Below are positions 1-7,865 of a stretch of 64,000 nucleotides of DNA, one piece after another. A program made the translations under genes and the position numbers. The number at the start of each line of letters is the position of its first letter. Position 1 is the first letter of the stretch. The notes beneath the pieces are model-generated. The model saw only the letters and a program-made list of their open reading frames with translations, was not told the origin of the DNA and made no database searches. The DNA is taken from positions 42,265-106,264 of the forward strand of contig CALGAO010000008.1 in the NCBI GenBank assembly GCA_937957685.1, written 5' to 3'. The DNA comes from an uncultured Paenibacillaceae bacterium (lineage in GTDB: Bacteria; Bacillota; Bacilli; Paenibacillales; DA-C8).

Positions 1-682
1 GCGGCCACATCTTGCTGTCGTTCAGGAACATCATGGCTGAGAAGAAGTTGTTCCAGTGGCCAACCGCGTAGAACAAGCCGAAGGTCGCGATGATCGGCTT
101 GGACAGCGGCAGCACGATGCGCCACAGCACGCCGATGTCCGAGCAGCCGTCTATCCGGGCGGCTTCCTCCAGTCCAGGGGGCAGGTTCTGGAAGAAGTTC
201 TTGATGACGATCAGGTTAAACGCGCTGATCGCGCCGGGCAGGATGACCGCCCCATAGGTGTTCAGCAGGCCCAGCTCCTTGACCACCAGATAGCCCGGGA
301 TCATGCCGCCGCTGAACAGCATGGAGAAGATCACGAGATTCATCACGAAGTTGCGGCCCATGAGATCCCTGCGGGACAGCGCATAGGCCATCGACAGGGT
401 GAACACCAGATTGGTCAGCGTCCCGAACACCGTGATGATCACCGAGTTGCCGATGCTGCGGAACAGCGTGTCAGACGAGAAAATATATTGATACGCACTG
501 AGCGACGGATTGCGCGGGAACAGGAAGAACTTCCGCTGGATCAGCTCGATCTCCGTCGCAAACGAGCCTGCGATGATATATATGAATGGCAATACGGTGA
601 CCAGCGCGAACAGGGTAAGGAACAGGTAGTTGAATACGTCAAACACTCGTTCGCCGAATGAATCATATTTGCTGCTGTTCAT
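1..682 (-). CDS. Carbohydrate ABC transporter permease, LplC/YtcP type (partial)
   Basis: Inner-membrane permease of a sugar ABC importer of the LplC/YtcP (MalG-like) class; the C-terminus runs off the left edge, leaving 227 codons. The start ATG at 682 follows GGAGGG by seven to eight bases. The N-terminus is a short polar stretch, then a first membrane helix (about residues 16-35) followed by GSFAT. Near the cut end is an EAA-type loop (ARIDGCSD followed by RIVLPL), the site that contacts the ATPase, and then the WNNFFSAMMFLND motif typical of this family. It starts 15 bp after the upstream permease and is surely co-transcribed with it. The substrate-binding lipoprotein is expected just beyond the left edge. 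The exact sugar cannot be told from sequence. Confidence 0.93.
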   Translation of the reverse strand, partial: MNSSKYDSFGERVFDVFNYLFLTLFALVTVLPFIYIIAGSFATEIELIQRKFFLFPRNPSLSAYQYIFSSDTLFRSIGNSVIITVFGTLTNLVFTLSMAYALSRRDLMGRNFVMNLVIFSMLFSGGMIPGYLVVKELGLLNTYGAVILPGAISAFNLIVIKNFFQNLPPGLEEAARIDGCSDIGVLWRIVLPLSKPIIATFGLFYAVGHWNNFFSAMMFLNDSKMWP

Positions 683-696
683 CGTGGTTCCCCTCC

Positions 697-1677
697 CTAT
701 ATGATTCCTTCGTGGCCGAACTTCTTGGCGAAATAGTTGCTGCCATAGATGAGGATGATGCCGACCACCGATTTGAACAGGCCTACCGCTGTACTGTAAC
801 TGAATGCGCCCTGCCTGATCCCCACCTGATACACATACGTGTCAAACACGTCGGCTACGGTACGGTTCAGCGAGTTCGTCATCAGGAAGATCTGCTCGAA
901 GCCGGTATCGAGGAAGTTGCCCAGGCGCAGGATGAGCAGGATGACGATCGTGCTGCTGATCGCCGGAAGCGTGATGTGCCACAGCCTCTGGAATCGGCTC
1001 GCGCCATCCACGATCGCCGCCTCATACTGTTCGACATCCACCGAGGCCAGGGCCGCGAGGAAGATGATCGTGCCCCAGCCGGTCTCTTTCCACATGATCT
1101 GCAGGATGATCAGCGGACGGAACCAGGCGGGATCTGCCAGGAAGTTGATGCGTTGACCGGTAAGCTCATGGATGATCTCGTTGACCACGCCGCCGTTGGT
1201 GGTCAGGAACACATAGGTCATACTGGCGACGATCACCATCGAGATGAAGTGCGGCACATAGATCATCGTCTGTACGGCTCGCTTGAAGATGCCGACCCGG
1301 ATCTCGTTGAGCAGAAGCGCTGCGATGATCGGCGCCGGGAAGAAGAACACGAGATCATAGAATCCGAGGATCAGCGTGTTCCGAAGCAGCCGCACAAAGT
1401 CCGGGTTGTTGAAGAAATTGACGAAATGCTTGACCCCTACCCAATTGCTCTTCAGAACTCCCAGGAACGGACTGAAGTCCTGGAATGCGATCACGATCCC
1501 CCACATGGGAAGATACTTGAAAATGATGAAATACGCCAGACCCGGCAACAACAGAATGTACAACCAATAGTCCTTTCTGATCTTGGCCCATTTGGATCTT
1601 CTGCGCTTCGGCAAGGCTGCGGAAGGCCTGGGATCCAGGTCAGTCATATCCGCTTGATGATTGATTGTCGTATCCAT
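697..1677 (-). CDS. Carbohydrate ABC transporter permease, LplB type
   Basis: First permease of the importer, LplB/YtcQ-partner (MalF-like) class, 326 residues. The frame is open further upstream to 1839, but the ATG at 1677 has CAGGAGAG six bases before it, and the sequence after it (basic KRRRSKWAKIRKDYWLY, then the first membrane helix with LLLPGLAYFIIF) matches where family members begin. About six membrane segments are visible, with the EAA loop around YEAAIVDGASRFQRLW. A sigma-A-like promoter at 1795-1823 lies inside the alternative longer frame, which also argues for the shorter start. The family works with an extracytoplasmic lipoprotein and a shared MsmX-like ATPase encoded elsewhere; no ATPase gene is present here. 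Confidence 0.93.
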   Translation of the reverse strand: MDTTINHQADMTDLDPRPSAALPKRRRSKWAKIRKDYWLYILLLPGLAYFIIFKYLPMWGIVIAFQDFSPFLGVLKSNWVGVKHFVNFFNNPDFVRLLRNTLILGFYDLVFFFPAPIIAALLLNEIRVGIFKRAVQTMIYVPHFISMVIVASMTYVFLTTNGGVVNEIIHELTGQRINFLADPAWFRPLIILQIMWKETGWGTIIFLAALASVDVEQYEAAIVDGASRFQRLWHITLPAISSTIVILLILRLGNFLDTGFEQIFLMTNSLNRTVADVFDTYVYQVGIRQGAFSYSTAVGLFKSVVGIILIYGSNYFAKKFGHEGII

Positions 1678-1794
1678 CCGCTCTCTCCTGTTCTTTATTT
1701 TTTTCATTTGGAATGTTACGGACCTCATCGGATCGCTTGCATCCCTTGATCGCTCTGCTTGTACCGCCTGATCTGCAAGCCGAACTCTATCCTG

Positions 1795-1823
1795 AGTATC
1801 CATTTTCATGTTAGCGGTTTCAA
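1795..1823 (-). promoter_or_regulatory. Candidate sigma-A promoter of the permease operon
   Basis: On the minus strand TTGAAA (1818-1823) and GATACT (1795-1800) are separated by 17 bp. A TGCAAAAATGTGGAA motif abuts the -35 box on its upstream side, the usual place for an AraC-family activator. Inferred from consensus only. Confidence 0.55.
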
Positions 1824-1824
1824 T

Positions 1825-1840
1825 TCCACATTTTTGCAAG
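1825..1840 (-). promoter_or_regulatory. Candidate AraC-regulator motif, copy A
   Basis: Minus strand CTTGCAAAAATGTGGA. It touches the -35 box of the permease promoter. Related copies lie at 1878-1893, 4326-4341 and 4386-4400, giving a working consensus TGCAAAAAAGTGGAA. Confidence 0.45.
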
Positions 1841-1843
1841 CAA

Positions 1844-1869
1844 AAAAGCCTTGATACATCAAGGCTTTT
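1844..1869 (-). terminator. Intrinsic terminator after the AraC regulator gene
   Basis: Perfect 11-bp stem AAAAGCCTTGA / TCAAGGCTTTT with a 4-base loop, and a T-rich tail on the minus strand. It lies 31 bp after the stop of the regulator gene and before the permease promoter, so it separates the two transcripts. Confidence 0.8.
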
Positions 1870-1877
1870 CGAACGAT

Positions 1878-1893
1878 GCCACTTTTTTTGCGT
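1878..1893 (-). promoter_or_regulatory. Candidate AraC-regulator motif, copy B
   Basis: Minus strand ACGCAAAAAAAGTGGC, same orientation as copy A and 53 bp (about five helical turns) upstream of it. The spacing suits two regulator dimers on one face of the DNA, but binding is inferred. Confidence 0.35.
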
Positions 1894-1899
1894 GATGTT

Positions 1900-4263
1900 T
1901 CATTTTTTGATCGCACTCGTCGCCTCCAGGTACATGTCGCGATATTGACCTGGCGTGACGCCGACCTGTTTCTTGAAGATCCGATTGAAGTACCGCTGCT
2001 GATAGCCGACATCCGTCGCCACTTCGTTGATCTTCCGGTGCGGATCCTGCAGCAGCTCCTTGGCCTTCTCGATGCGGATGTTGGTGACGTAATCGATGAA
2101 GTTCACGCCCGTGATCTGCTTGAACAGCCTGCTCAGCGTATAGGGGCTGGTTCCCGCCCTGTCGGCGCATTCATCCAGGGAGATGTCCCGCATGTAGTTG
2201 GCATGGATGTAATCGATCGTCTGCTCCACGATCTCCTTGAGCTGGCGGTCCGCTCTCGCCGCCCGCTCCTCAATGTAGGGCTGGATGACCTTCTCCTTCA
2301 TCCATTTCAGCATGTTGCCGGGTTCGCGGATCTGGGACAGCTGTTCGTACAGATTCTCCCCTTCGAACAGACGGAAGGTGCTGATGCCGGATTGCATGAT
2401 CGCATGCAGGATGCTGCCCAGCAGCTGCAGCATGCCCTGCTGTACGTAGATGACCGTATCCTGACGGGCCGCCAGCTCGTTCATGAACTGGCTGATGCAG
2501 CGCTCGGTCTCGGACAGCTTGCCGCTGCGCAGCGCCTGCAGGATGTCCTGTTCGAGGGCGAACGGATAGCTGGTCTCGTTGGTCATCATCTCCTCGGGCA
2601 TCTCCTCGATGAACAGGAGCTGGTTCTGATTGGCGAGCCGCCTGTAACCGGTGTAACGCTCCGCCTCCATGAACACCTCATGCGTATGCCTGAGCTGCTC
2701 GATCGCCCGGCTCACGGTGATCGTGACATACAGCCTGAGCCATTGGTTGATCTTCTGCGACACTTCCTCGGCGAACATGCGGATCCGCTCCGCTTCCTGC
2801 GCATCCTGCTTCGACGCCAGGAACATGGCGACGGACAGGTCGTGGAAATTGAGCACCACATATTGCTCGAAGCTTGATTCGGCGATCTCCTCTATAATAT
2901 TCGAGGCCATGAACGTGACCAGGCTCTCGTCTCCAGGACCGAAGCGTCCTTTCAGATTATCGTAGCCGCTCAGCTGGAAACGCAAGATGTAGAAGCGGTT
3001 GCTGCCGGAATCCCAACCGTAGCGCTCCATCCGCTTCCGCAGATCCTCTTCCGTATAGGCGTACAGGTGGCCCTGAATGAGCTGCAGCAGGAAGCTGTTG
3101 CGCAGGTTCGGCAGCTGCTCGTTCAACCGCTCCTGCAGCGTCACCTGCTGATTGGTCAGATGGCTCCATTGTCGCTCCAGATATTCGAACTCGTCCAGCT
3201 TCTGCTGCGTGATGCCGTAATCCTCGATCTTGTTGAGCAGGCGGCGGACCGGCGTATAGATCCAGTTCGAAGCGATCCAGGAAAGCAGCAGACCGAGCAG
3301 CAGAACGGACAGGCTGACGGTGATGATCACGCGGGACAAGGTCATGAGCGGCGAGATGATCGCGCTGATCGGTGAAGCCGAGACGTACGTCCAATCGGTC
3401 TGGATGCGCTTGATATTCCCGTAAGAGACGGAATACGTCTTGTTGTTCCAGTTCCAGAGGAAGTTGCCCGATGCCTGTCCGTCATGGGAAGCCTTGTACT
3501 GCAGGATCTCTTCCCTGAGCACATGGTGGATGTCTTTCTCGCCATCAGCGGAGTCGGTGGCCACCACATTGCCGCCAGCATCCATCAGGAACGTCAAACC
3601 TTCATTATAGGGCGTCATCGTCTTCAGAAGGTTGACCAGCTTGGCGCTGTCCACCCTGACGAGCAGCACGCCGAAGCGCGAGGTGATCATGCCGGGGACT
3701 TTGTGGATCAGGCGAATATCATCCGCCGTATAGAGCGTCTCTTCCTCCTGATCATCCTCCTGAGCATCCGTTTCTTCCTTATCCAAGATCAGATCCCAAT
3801 ACACGAGCCGCTTGTCTGCTAGCAGCCGACGATACTCCGCGAGCTGCTCCGGGTCCGTCACCCTGTAATATTCGGTGCGGAACACCACGGGCTGCTCCCG
3901 GTCGATGTACAGCTCCACTCCCTTGATCAGCGGATGCGAGCCAGCGATCACATTGAGCGTCTGTGTGATGTCCCAGGTCTCCTGGAAGTAATAGACAAAG
4001 TCAAGGGTTTTGAGCTTGTATCCGAATCGGGAGTTAAACGCCCAGTTGGACAGATCCATCTCCAGATAGCTCAGCTGATCATCGATGTTTTTCACTCTCT
4101 GCTCCATCTGGTTCAGGTGCAACTGGCTCAGATCCTTCTCGATCTGCGCAGTCGAGTACCAGTAGATGATGGCGCCGGTTATGACACCGGGAATGGTCGC
4201 CGTAAGCAGAAACCAGATGAAGCTCTTGCGGTAAAAAGTCCCCTTCATATTGCGCAGCATCAT
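1900..4263 (-). CDS. Membrane-bound AraC-family transcriptional regulator (YesN-like)
   Basis: A 787-residue one-piece sensor-regulator. The N-terminus has a membrane helix (about 12-35), then about 265 extracytoplasmic residues resembling a Cache-type sensor, a second helix near 305-330 (SVLLLGLLLSWIASNWIY), a cytoplasmic linker, and a C-terminal AraC double helix-turn-helix (last ~100 residues; DECADRAGTSPYTLSRLF and NEVATDVGYQQRYFNRIFKK). No receiver domain is present, so it differs from the classic YesN two-component regulator and probably senses ligand directly. ATG at 4263 (second ATG at 4260) follows AAGGGG. It sits upstream of the two permease genes on the same strand but has its own terminator. 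It is expected to activate that importer in response to the imported oligosaccharide; ligand unknown. Confidence 0.9.
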   Translation of the reverse strand: MMLRNMKGTFYRKSFIWFLLTATIPGVITGAIIYWYSTAQIEKDLSQLHLNQMEQRVKNIDDQLSYLEMDLSNWAFNSRFGYKLKTLDFVYYFQETWDITQTLNVIAGSHPLIKGVELYIDREQPVVFRTEYYRVTDPEQLAEYRRLLADKRLVYWDLILDKEETDAQEDDQEEETLYTADDIRLIHKVPGMITSRFGVLLVRVDSAKLVNLLKTMTPYNEGLTFLMDAGGNVVATDSADGEKDIHHVLREEILQYKASHDGQASGNFLWNWNNKTYSVSYGNIKRIQTDWTYVSASPISAIISPLMTLSRVIITVSLSVLLLGLLLSWIASNWIYTPVRRLLNKIEDYGITQQKLDEFEYLERQWSHLTNQQVTLQERLNEQLPNLRNSFLLQLIQGHLYAYTEEDLRKRMERYGWDSGSNRFYILRFQLSGYDNLKGRFGPGDESLVTFMASNIIEEIAESSFEQYVVLNFHDLSVAMFLASKQDAQEAERIRMFAEEVSQKINQWLRLYVTITVSRAIEQLRHTHEVFMEAERYTGYRRLANQNQLLFIEEMPEEMMTNETSYPFALEQDILQALRSGKLSETERCISQFMNELAARQDTVIYVQQGMLQLLGSILHAIMQSGISTFRLFEGENLYEQLSQIREPGNMLKWMKEKVIQPYIEERAARADRQLKEIVEQTIDYIHANYMRDISLDECADRAGTSPYTLSRLFKQITGVNFIDYVTNIRIEKAKELLQDPHRKINEVATDVGYQQRYFNRIFKKQVGVTPGQYRDMYLEATSAIKK

Positions 4264-4325
4264 GACACCCCTTAGCAGTAATTAAGCGCTTGGACGAGAT
4301 ATGGATGATCAGGCGGCAATGATGA

Positions 4326-4400
4326 TCACTTTTTTGCGCTTGATTAGGTACCCTTATTTAAACATCCCTGCAAAAGTAGAGACAATTCCACTTTTTTGCA
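4326..4400 (-). promoter_or_regulatory. Upstream region of the AraC gene with clustered candidate motifs
   Basis: Contains CACTTTTTTGC at 4328-4338 and 4389-4399. An inverted half copy, GCAAAAGT at 4370-4377, makes an inverted pair with ACTTTTTTGC at 4390-4399. These are the same motifs found near the permease promoter, which suggests autoregulation by the AraC protein. No clear -35/-10 pair was identified. Confidence 0.4.
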
Positions 4401-4505
4401 TGTCGTACCGGGCAGTGATCGAGGAACAGCGTACGTGCGGAAATCGGCTTCATGTGCGCATGGAAAGGGGTTACGCGGATGTGGGCTTCTTTTGCGAGGT
4501 GTAGA

Positions 4506-5213
4506 TTATTTTGCTAATGAGCTCGAGTAGCGCCCCCTAACCCTCCTTCCGCGCTGGAACATCGTGCCGACGGCGAGCTTGCCGCACCAAAGCGACACGA
4601 GCGCAAAGACGATCGCCCAGGCAATCGCCGGAATGCCGGTTGCCATATCCAGGTTGGTCGCATCGCCCGCCGCTTCCGGAGACGCGACAGCGATCAGGAT
4701 GAGCATGACCGGGGTCCATACCGATTCGACCAGGCAGATAAAAGCGACGAGCAAGTAAAACAGATCGCGAACGCTCGTCCAGCGGATGACACTGGCCACG
4801 GCGCACAGGGCGATGAAACCGGCACACCAGACCATGCCATACGGGTTGCGAATGAACACGATCAGGCCGATCGACGCCAGCACCGTCAGCACGGCCAGGC
4901 CGAGCTGCTGCCTGCCTTGGGCGTACCAGCGGAACAGCAACACCACGAACAGCGAAGCTCCGAAGTAACCGAGGAGAGAAACGGGGATGATGCGCCAGGC
5001 CTCGGGCAGGCTGGCATAGGTGACGCCGCTGTGATCCTCGAACAGATGGATATACATGACGTCGCCCGACAGCAGCAGGGCTGCCACAGCATGAGCCATC
5101 TCGTGAATCAGGGTATTGACATTGCGGAAATATTCCGAGAAGGGGATGAAACGCGTCAGAAGCGCGGTGAGCGCGATCAGCCCGATCGTCTTCAACCAGG
5201 GATTCATGACCAT
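4506..5213 (-). CDS. M50-like membrane metalloprotease family protein
   Basis: A 235-residue polytopic membrane protein resembling the peptidase M50B-like family. The zinc motif HEMAH (H37, E38, H41) sits at the end of the first hydrophobic segment, followed by hydrophobic segments to about residue 220 and a basic tail (RGRRVRGRYSSS). Members of this family are site-2-protease relatives that cleave within or near the membrane; a catalytic role is likely from the intact HExxH, but a second metal ligand could not be placed with certainty. Start ATG at 5213 or 5207, both behind AGGAG. It is monocistronic. The next gene on the left is more than 200 bp away and the small gene on the right is divergent. 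Substrate unknown. Confidence 0.75.
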   Translation of the reverse strand: MVMNPWLKTIGLIALTALLTRFIPFSEYFRNVNTLIHEMAHAVAALLLSGDVMYIHLFEDHSGVTYASLPEAWRIIPVSLLGYFGASLFVVLLFRWYAQGRQQLGLAVLTVLASIGLIVFIRNPYGMVWCAGFIALCAVASVIRWTSVRDLFYLLVAFICLVESVWTPVMLILIAVASPEAAGDATNLDMATGIPAIAWAIVFALVSLWCGKLAVGTMFQRGRRVRGRYSSSLAK

Positions 5214-5442
5214 TCAACTCCTGCAGTCGATGAGTCCTCCGATACCGATCAGGCTTGCCTGGCGATGCGCCTGTCTTCGCCTGTCGGTCACTCATGAGGA
5301 AATGTACATTTAGTATAACGTCATTTGCTCCGTTCGGGTATATCCTATTTTTCAGCGAAAAGGGTTGGTATTTCACGGTTCGATCAGTTACAGTAATAAA
5401 GAGGCTGTACCAGCAGAGGAATGTCCAAAGGAGAGATGTTGC

Positions 5443-5628
5443 TTGCGATTTAATTTTTTCCGACCGCTTATGCTCATCCTGATCGCCTACACGGCGAAGA
5501 CCCTGACCCAGACGCTGGCGATGCTGGCTGGCTTGCCGCAGCTGCAGGCGGAGAACATCGGTTACATATGCATGATCCTCGCGGGCATCCTGACTTACGT
5601 CGCTTTTAACCGGAAGCGCAGGAGATGA
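5443..5628 (+). CDS. Small membrane protein, 61 residues
   Basis: A 61-residue protein with two hydrophobic segments (RPLMLILIAYTA, about 8-20, and YICMILAGILTYVAF, about 41-55) and a basic end NRKRRR. The likely start is TTG at 5443, nine bases after AGGAG (5429-5433); the reading frame is open further upstream but lacks another good ribosome binding site. It is divergent from the M50-like gene and convergent with the amidase, whose stop lies 11 bp away. The family is not recognised. A membrane helper or holin-like role cannot be claimed from sequence alone. Confidence 0.55.
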   Translation: MRFNFFRPLMLILIAYTAKTLTQTLAMLAGLPQLQAENIGYICMILAGILTYVAFNRKRRR

Positions 5629-5639
5629 GGAAGCTGCCG

Positions 5640-7073
5640 TCAATCATATTGGCGGCAGCGCACGTAACCGCGGAATTGCTGCTCGATTCGCTCCCCCAGC
5701 CGGAACAGGGCATCCTCGTTGCCGTTCAGCGAGATGAGCTGAATGCCGATCGGCATGCCGTCTCCATCCTCCGCAACAGGCACGGTAAGCGAGGGCAAGC
5801 CCCACACGTTGGCGTAGGCGACGTAAGGCATGTATTTCAGATAGGTGCGGCGGATCGAGAAGATCTCCTTGTACAGCTGGCCGTGCTTCGGCGCAGCGGA
5901 ATGGTAAACGGGCAGGATGAGGATGGACCGGTCGAGACAGGCGTTCAGCTTGTCGTCGCCTTGCCTCAGCAGCGTCCTGATCTCTTCAAGCCTGCGCGAG
6001 GACGGTTTGAACATGTTCGCGCCGATCAGCGCCCACGACAGATAGGCATGGATGTCTGAACTGCCCGCCAATTTCTCTTTCACATATTCGGTGATCGGAT
6101 GGCGTTGGCCGTCCGCAGACATCAGCCGGCGGATATGCCGGGCCCCGTCGATCGACATGATCTGCTGCCAGACCAGCGCTGACTCCTCGTAGTATGGCGG
6201 CGTCTCCTCCTCTACGGTGAACTCGGCCTCAAGGCCACGACGCAGCTGAACCAGCGCATCGGCTGTTGCCTGGCCGAGCGGGTAAGCGGGCTCCTTCCCC
6301 GGGAACACGATGCGGAAATTGGACAGATCCCGCGTCTCCGTTGGTCGATAAGCGAGAATCTCATGGATCAGTCTGGCGTCAGCCACCGACTTCGCCAGAG
6401 CGCCGATGCCCAGCATCCTGGACTGCTCCGGGATGGTTACATCCGGGAAGTTGCCCCGGTCAGGAACCTGGCCATTGCCGGACTTGAAGCCAATGACGCC
6501 ATTGCAATGACTCGGGAAGCGGATCGAACCCCCGATGTCCGCGCCGATGCCCACCGCAGCTCCCCCTGCGGCGATGCAGGCGCCCTCCCCGCCGCTGGAG
6601 CCGCCGGCCGTTCGCTCCGGATTCCACGGGTTGTTGGTGCGGCCGTGGAGCTTGTTGTCCGTTTCCTGGCAGAAGCACAGCTGAGGGGTATTGGTCTTGC
6701 CCAGGATGATAGCGCCTTCATTTTTCAGCAGCCGAACGATCTCCGCATCTTCCTGCTCGACGATGTTCTCGAGATGCCTCAGGCCTGCCGTGGTTCGCAT
6801 GCCCGCCACGTGGAAGCAATCCTTGATCGTGATCGGCACGCCCAGCAGCCTGCCTGCGGCCTGGCCGGAACGCACAAGTTCATCGGCTCTCGCCGCCTCT
6901 TGCCTGGCCTCCTCGAAGCGTTCCTGGGTCAGGCAGTTCACCTTCTCATTCATCCGCTTCAGATGGCGGATACAGGTCTCCGTCACTTCCGTCGAACGCA
7001 GGCTCCCTTCGCGGATCGCCGCCGCCAGGCTGCCTGCATCCATATCGAGTATCTTCGTATCGATGACGATCAC
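5640..7073 (-). CDS. Amidase (amidase signature family)
   Basis: A 477-residue cytoplasmic amidase-signature hydrolase that cleaves carboxamides. The Ser-cisSer-Lys triad is visible: K84 in PITIKDCFHV, the Ser pair 159-160 in GGSSGGEGA, and S183 in DIGGSIRFPS. Length and motif order fit non-GatA amidases (aryl/aliphatic amidase, EF_0541-like). GatB and GatC are absent nearby, which speaks against a tRNA amidotransferase role. The start at 7073 gives MIVIDTKILDMDAGSLAAAI, typical of the family. It is monocistronic and ends 11 bp from the convergent small membrane gene. Substrate cannot be inferred. Confidence 0.88.
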   Translation of the reverse strand: MIVIDTKILDMDAGSLAAAIREGSLRSTEVTETCIRHLKRMNEKVNCLTQERFEEARQEAARADELVRSGQAAGRLLGVPITIKDCFHVAGMRTTAGLRHLENIVEQEDAEIVRLLKNEGAIILGKTNTPQLCFCQETDNKLHGRTNNPWNPERTAGGSSGGEGACIAAGGAAVGIGADIGGSIRFPSHCNGVIGFKSGNGQVPDRGNFPDVTIPEQSRMLGIGALAKSVADARLIHEILAYRPTETRDLSNFRIVFPGKEPAYPLGQATADALVQLRRGLEAEFTVEEETPPYYEESALVWQQIMSIDGARHIRRLMSADGQRHPITEYVKEKLAGSSDIHAYLSWALIGANMFKPSSRRLEEIRTLLRQGDDKLNACLDRSILILPVYHSAAPKHGQLYKEIFSIRRTYLKYMPYVAYANVWGLPSLTVPVAEDGDGMPIGIQLISLNGNEDALFRLGERIEQQFRGYVRCRQYD

Positions 7074-7302
7074 CCCATTCCATTTATATCGGTGCCTTCA
7101 GGCTGCCGCCCATCGATATGAGCATCCTCGCATCGATGTCGCTCCCCCAATTTCATGCCGCAATCCTGTTGTCTGAGTATGACTTCGACACGGATGTCCG
7201 TATACCTCCTCTGCGCCTATTTTTCCATGGGCAAGTATCATGCGCCTGCGCCTGATCATAGGATGAAGCAACCTGTCGAACGGCGGAAGGAGGTGTGCGA
7301 TC

Positions 7303-7683
7303 ATGTCTTACACAACCTCGTACTACCCGCAAGGCTATTATCCGTATCCCCCGTACTATCCTTATGCTTACTATCCGTACTACTACTCTTATCCGTGGTA
7401 TCTGTATGCCTTCCTGTATCCGTGGCTGTACCCGCCTTACGGAGGGGGCAGCCACCATGGCGGCCATGGGCCTGGAGGCGGACATCATGGCGGCGGTTAC
7501 CCTGGAGGCGGCGGACACGGCGGCGGTGGCGTTGGCAGCCATCCTGGAGTGGGGCATCATGCGGGCGGTCAGTCGGGCGGCGGACATCGGGCGGATGAGA
7601 GCCTGTATTTCATGCCTGCGGTAGCGATGAATCCCGTTGCCTATACGACTCCTGAAGGGTCGATCATCGGCACATACGAATAA
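7303..7683 (+). CDS. Tyr/Pro-rich then Gly/His-rich low-complexity protein
   Basis: A 126-residue protein with very biased composition. Residues 1-46 are nearly all Tyr and Pro with Trp and Leu (YYPQGYYPYPPYYPYAYY), residues 47-95 are Gly/His repeats (GGGHHGGGYPGGGG), and residues 96-126 are an ordinary tail ending SIIGTYE. No signal peptide is seen. A strong ribosome binding site, GGAAGGAGGTG, lies seven bases before the ATG. Such composition recalls spore-coat and crust proteins and other self-assembling, metal-binding or dityrosine cross-linked proteins, but no family is recognised. A CATAGGATGA stretch at 7257 could be a sporulation-sigma -10 box (weak). The TAA stop (7681-7683) is part of the left end of the downstream miniature element, so the element may set or have altered the C-terminus. 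Confidence 0.7.
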   Translation: MSYTTSYYPQGYYPYPPYYPYAYYPYYYSYPWYLYAFLYPWLYPPYGGGSHHGGHGPGGGHHGGGYPGGGGHGGGGVGSHPGVGHHAGGQSGGGHRADESLYFMPAVAMNPVAYTTPEGSIIGTYE

Positions 7684-7819
7684 GGGGCTGTCCAAAAAGT
7701 CCATTTGAGATTCAAATGGAGCGAATTTAGAAACCCAAGAATGGCTGTTCTTACGGCCTTCTTGGGTTTTAACTTTTTCAGTGGTCGGGCTGATATTTCT
7801 CTTTTCGGACAGCCCCTTA
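7681..7819. mobile_element. Miniature inverted-repeat element (MITE-like)
   Basis: 139 bp bounded by near-perfect inverted ends: TAAGGGGCTGTCCAAAAAG on the left and its complement CTTTTCGGACAGCCCCTTA on the right (one mismatch). Inside are two further perfect hairpins, TCCATTTGA/TCAAATGGA and CCCAAGAA/TTCTTGGG. There is no coding capacity. The GGGGCTGTCC ends recall the ends of full-length insertion sequences common in Bacillales, so it is probably moved in trans. It sits exactly between two convergent genes and could also act as a bidirectional terminator. Confidence 0.75.
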
Positions 7820-7865
7820 TGATCCGTGTTCGGCCAGATCCTTCATGTCGCTGGCTGGAGAGGAC

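Noticed and set aside
4264..4505. Short plus-strand open frame between the AraC gene and the M50-like gene
   Set aside because: It covers the AraC promoter region, has no binding site, and the composition looks random.
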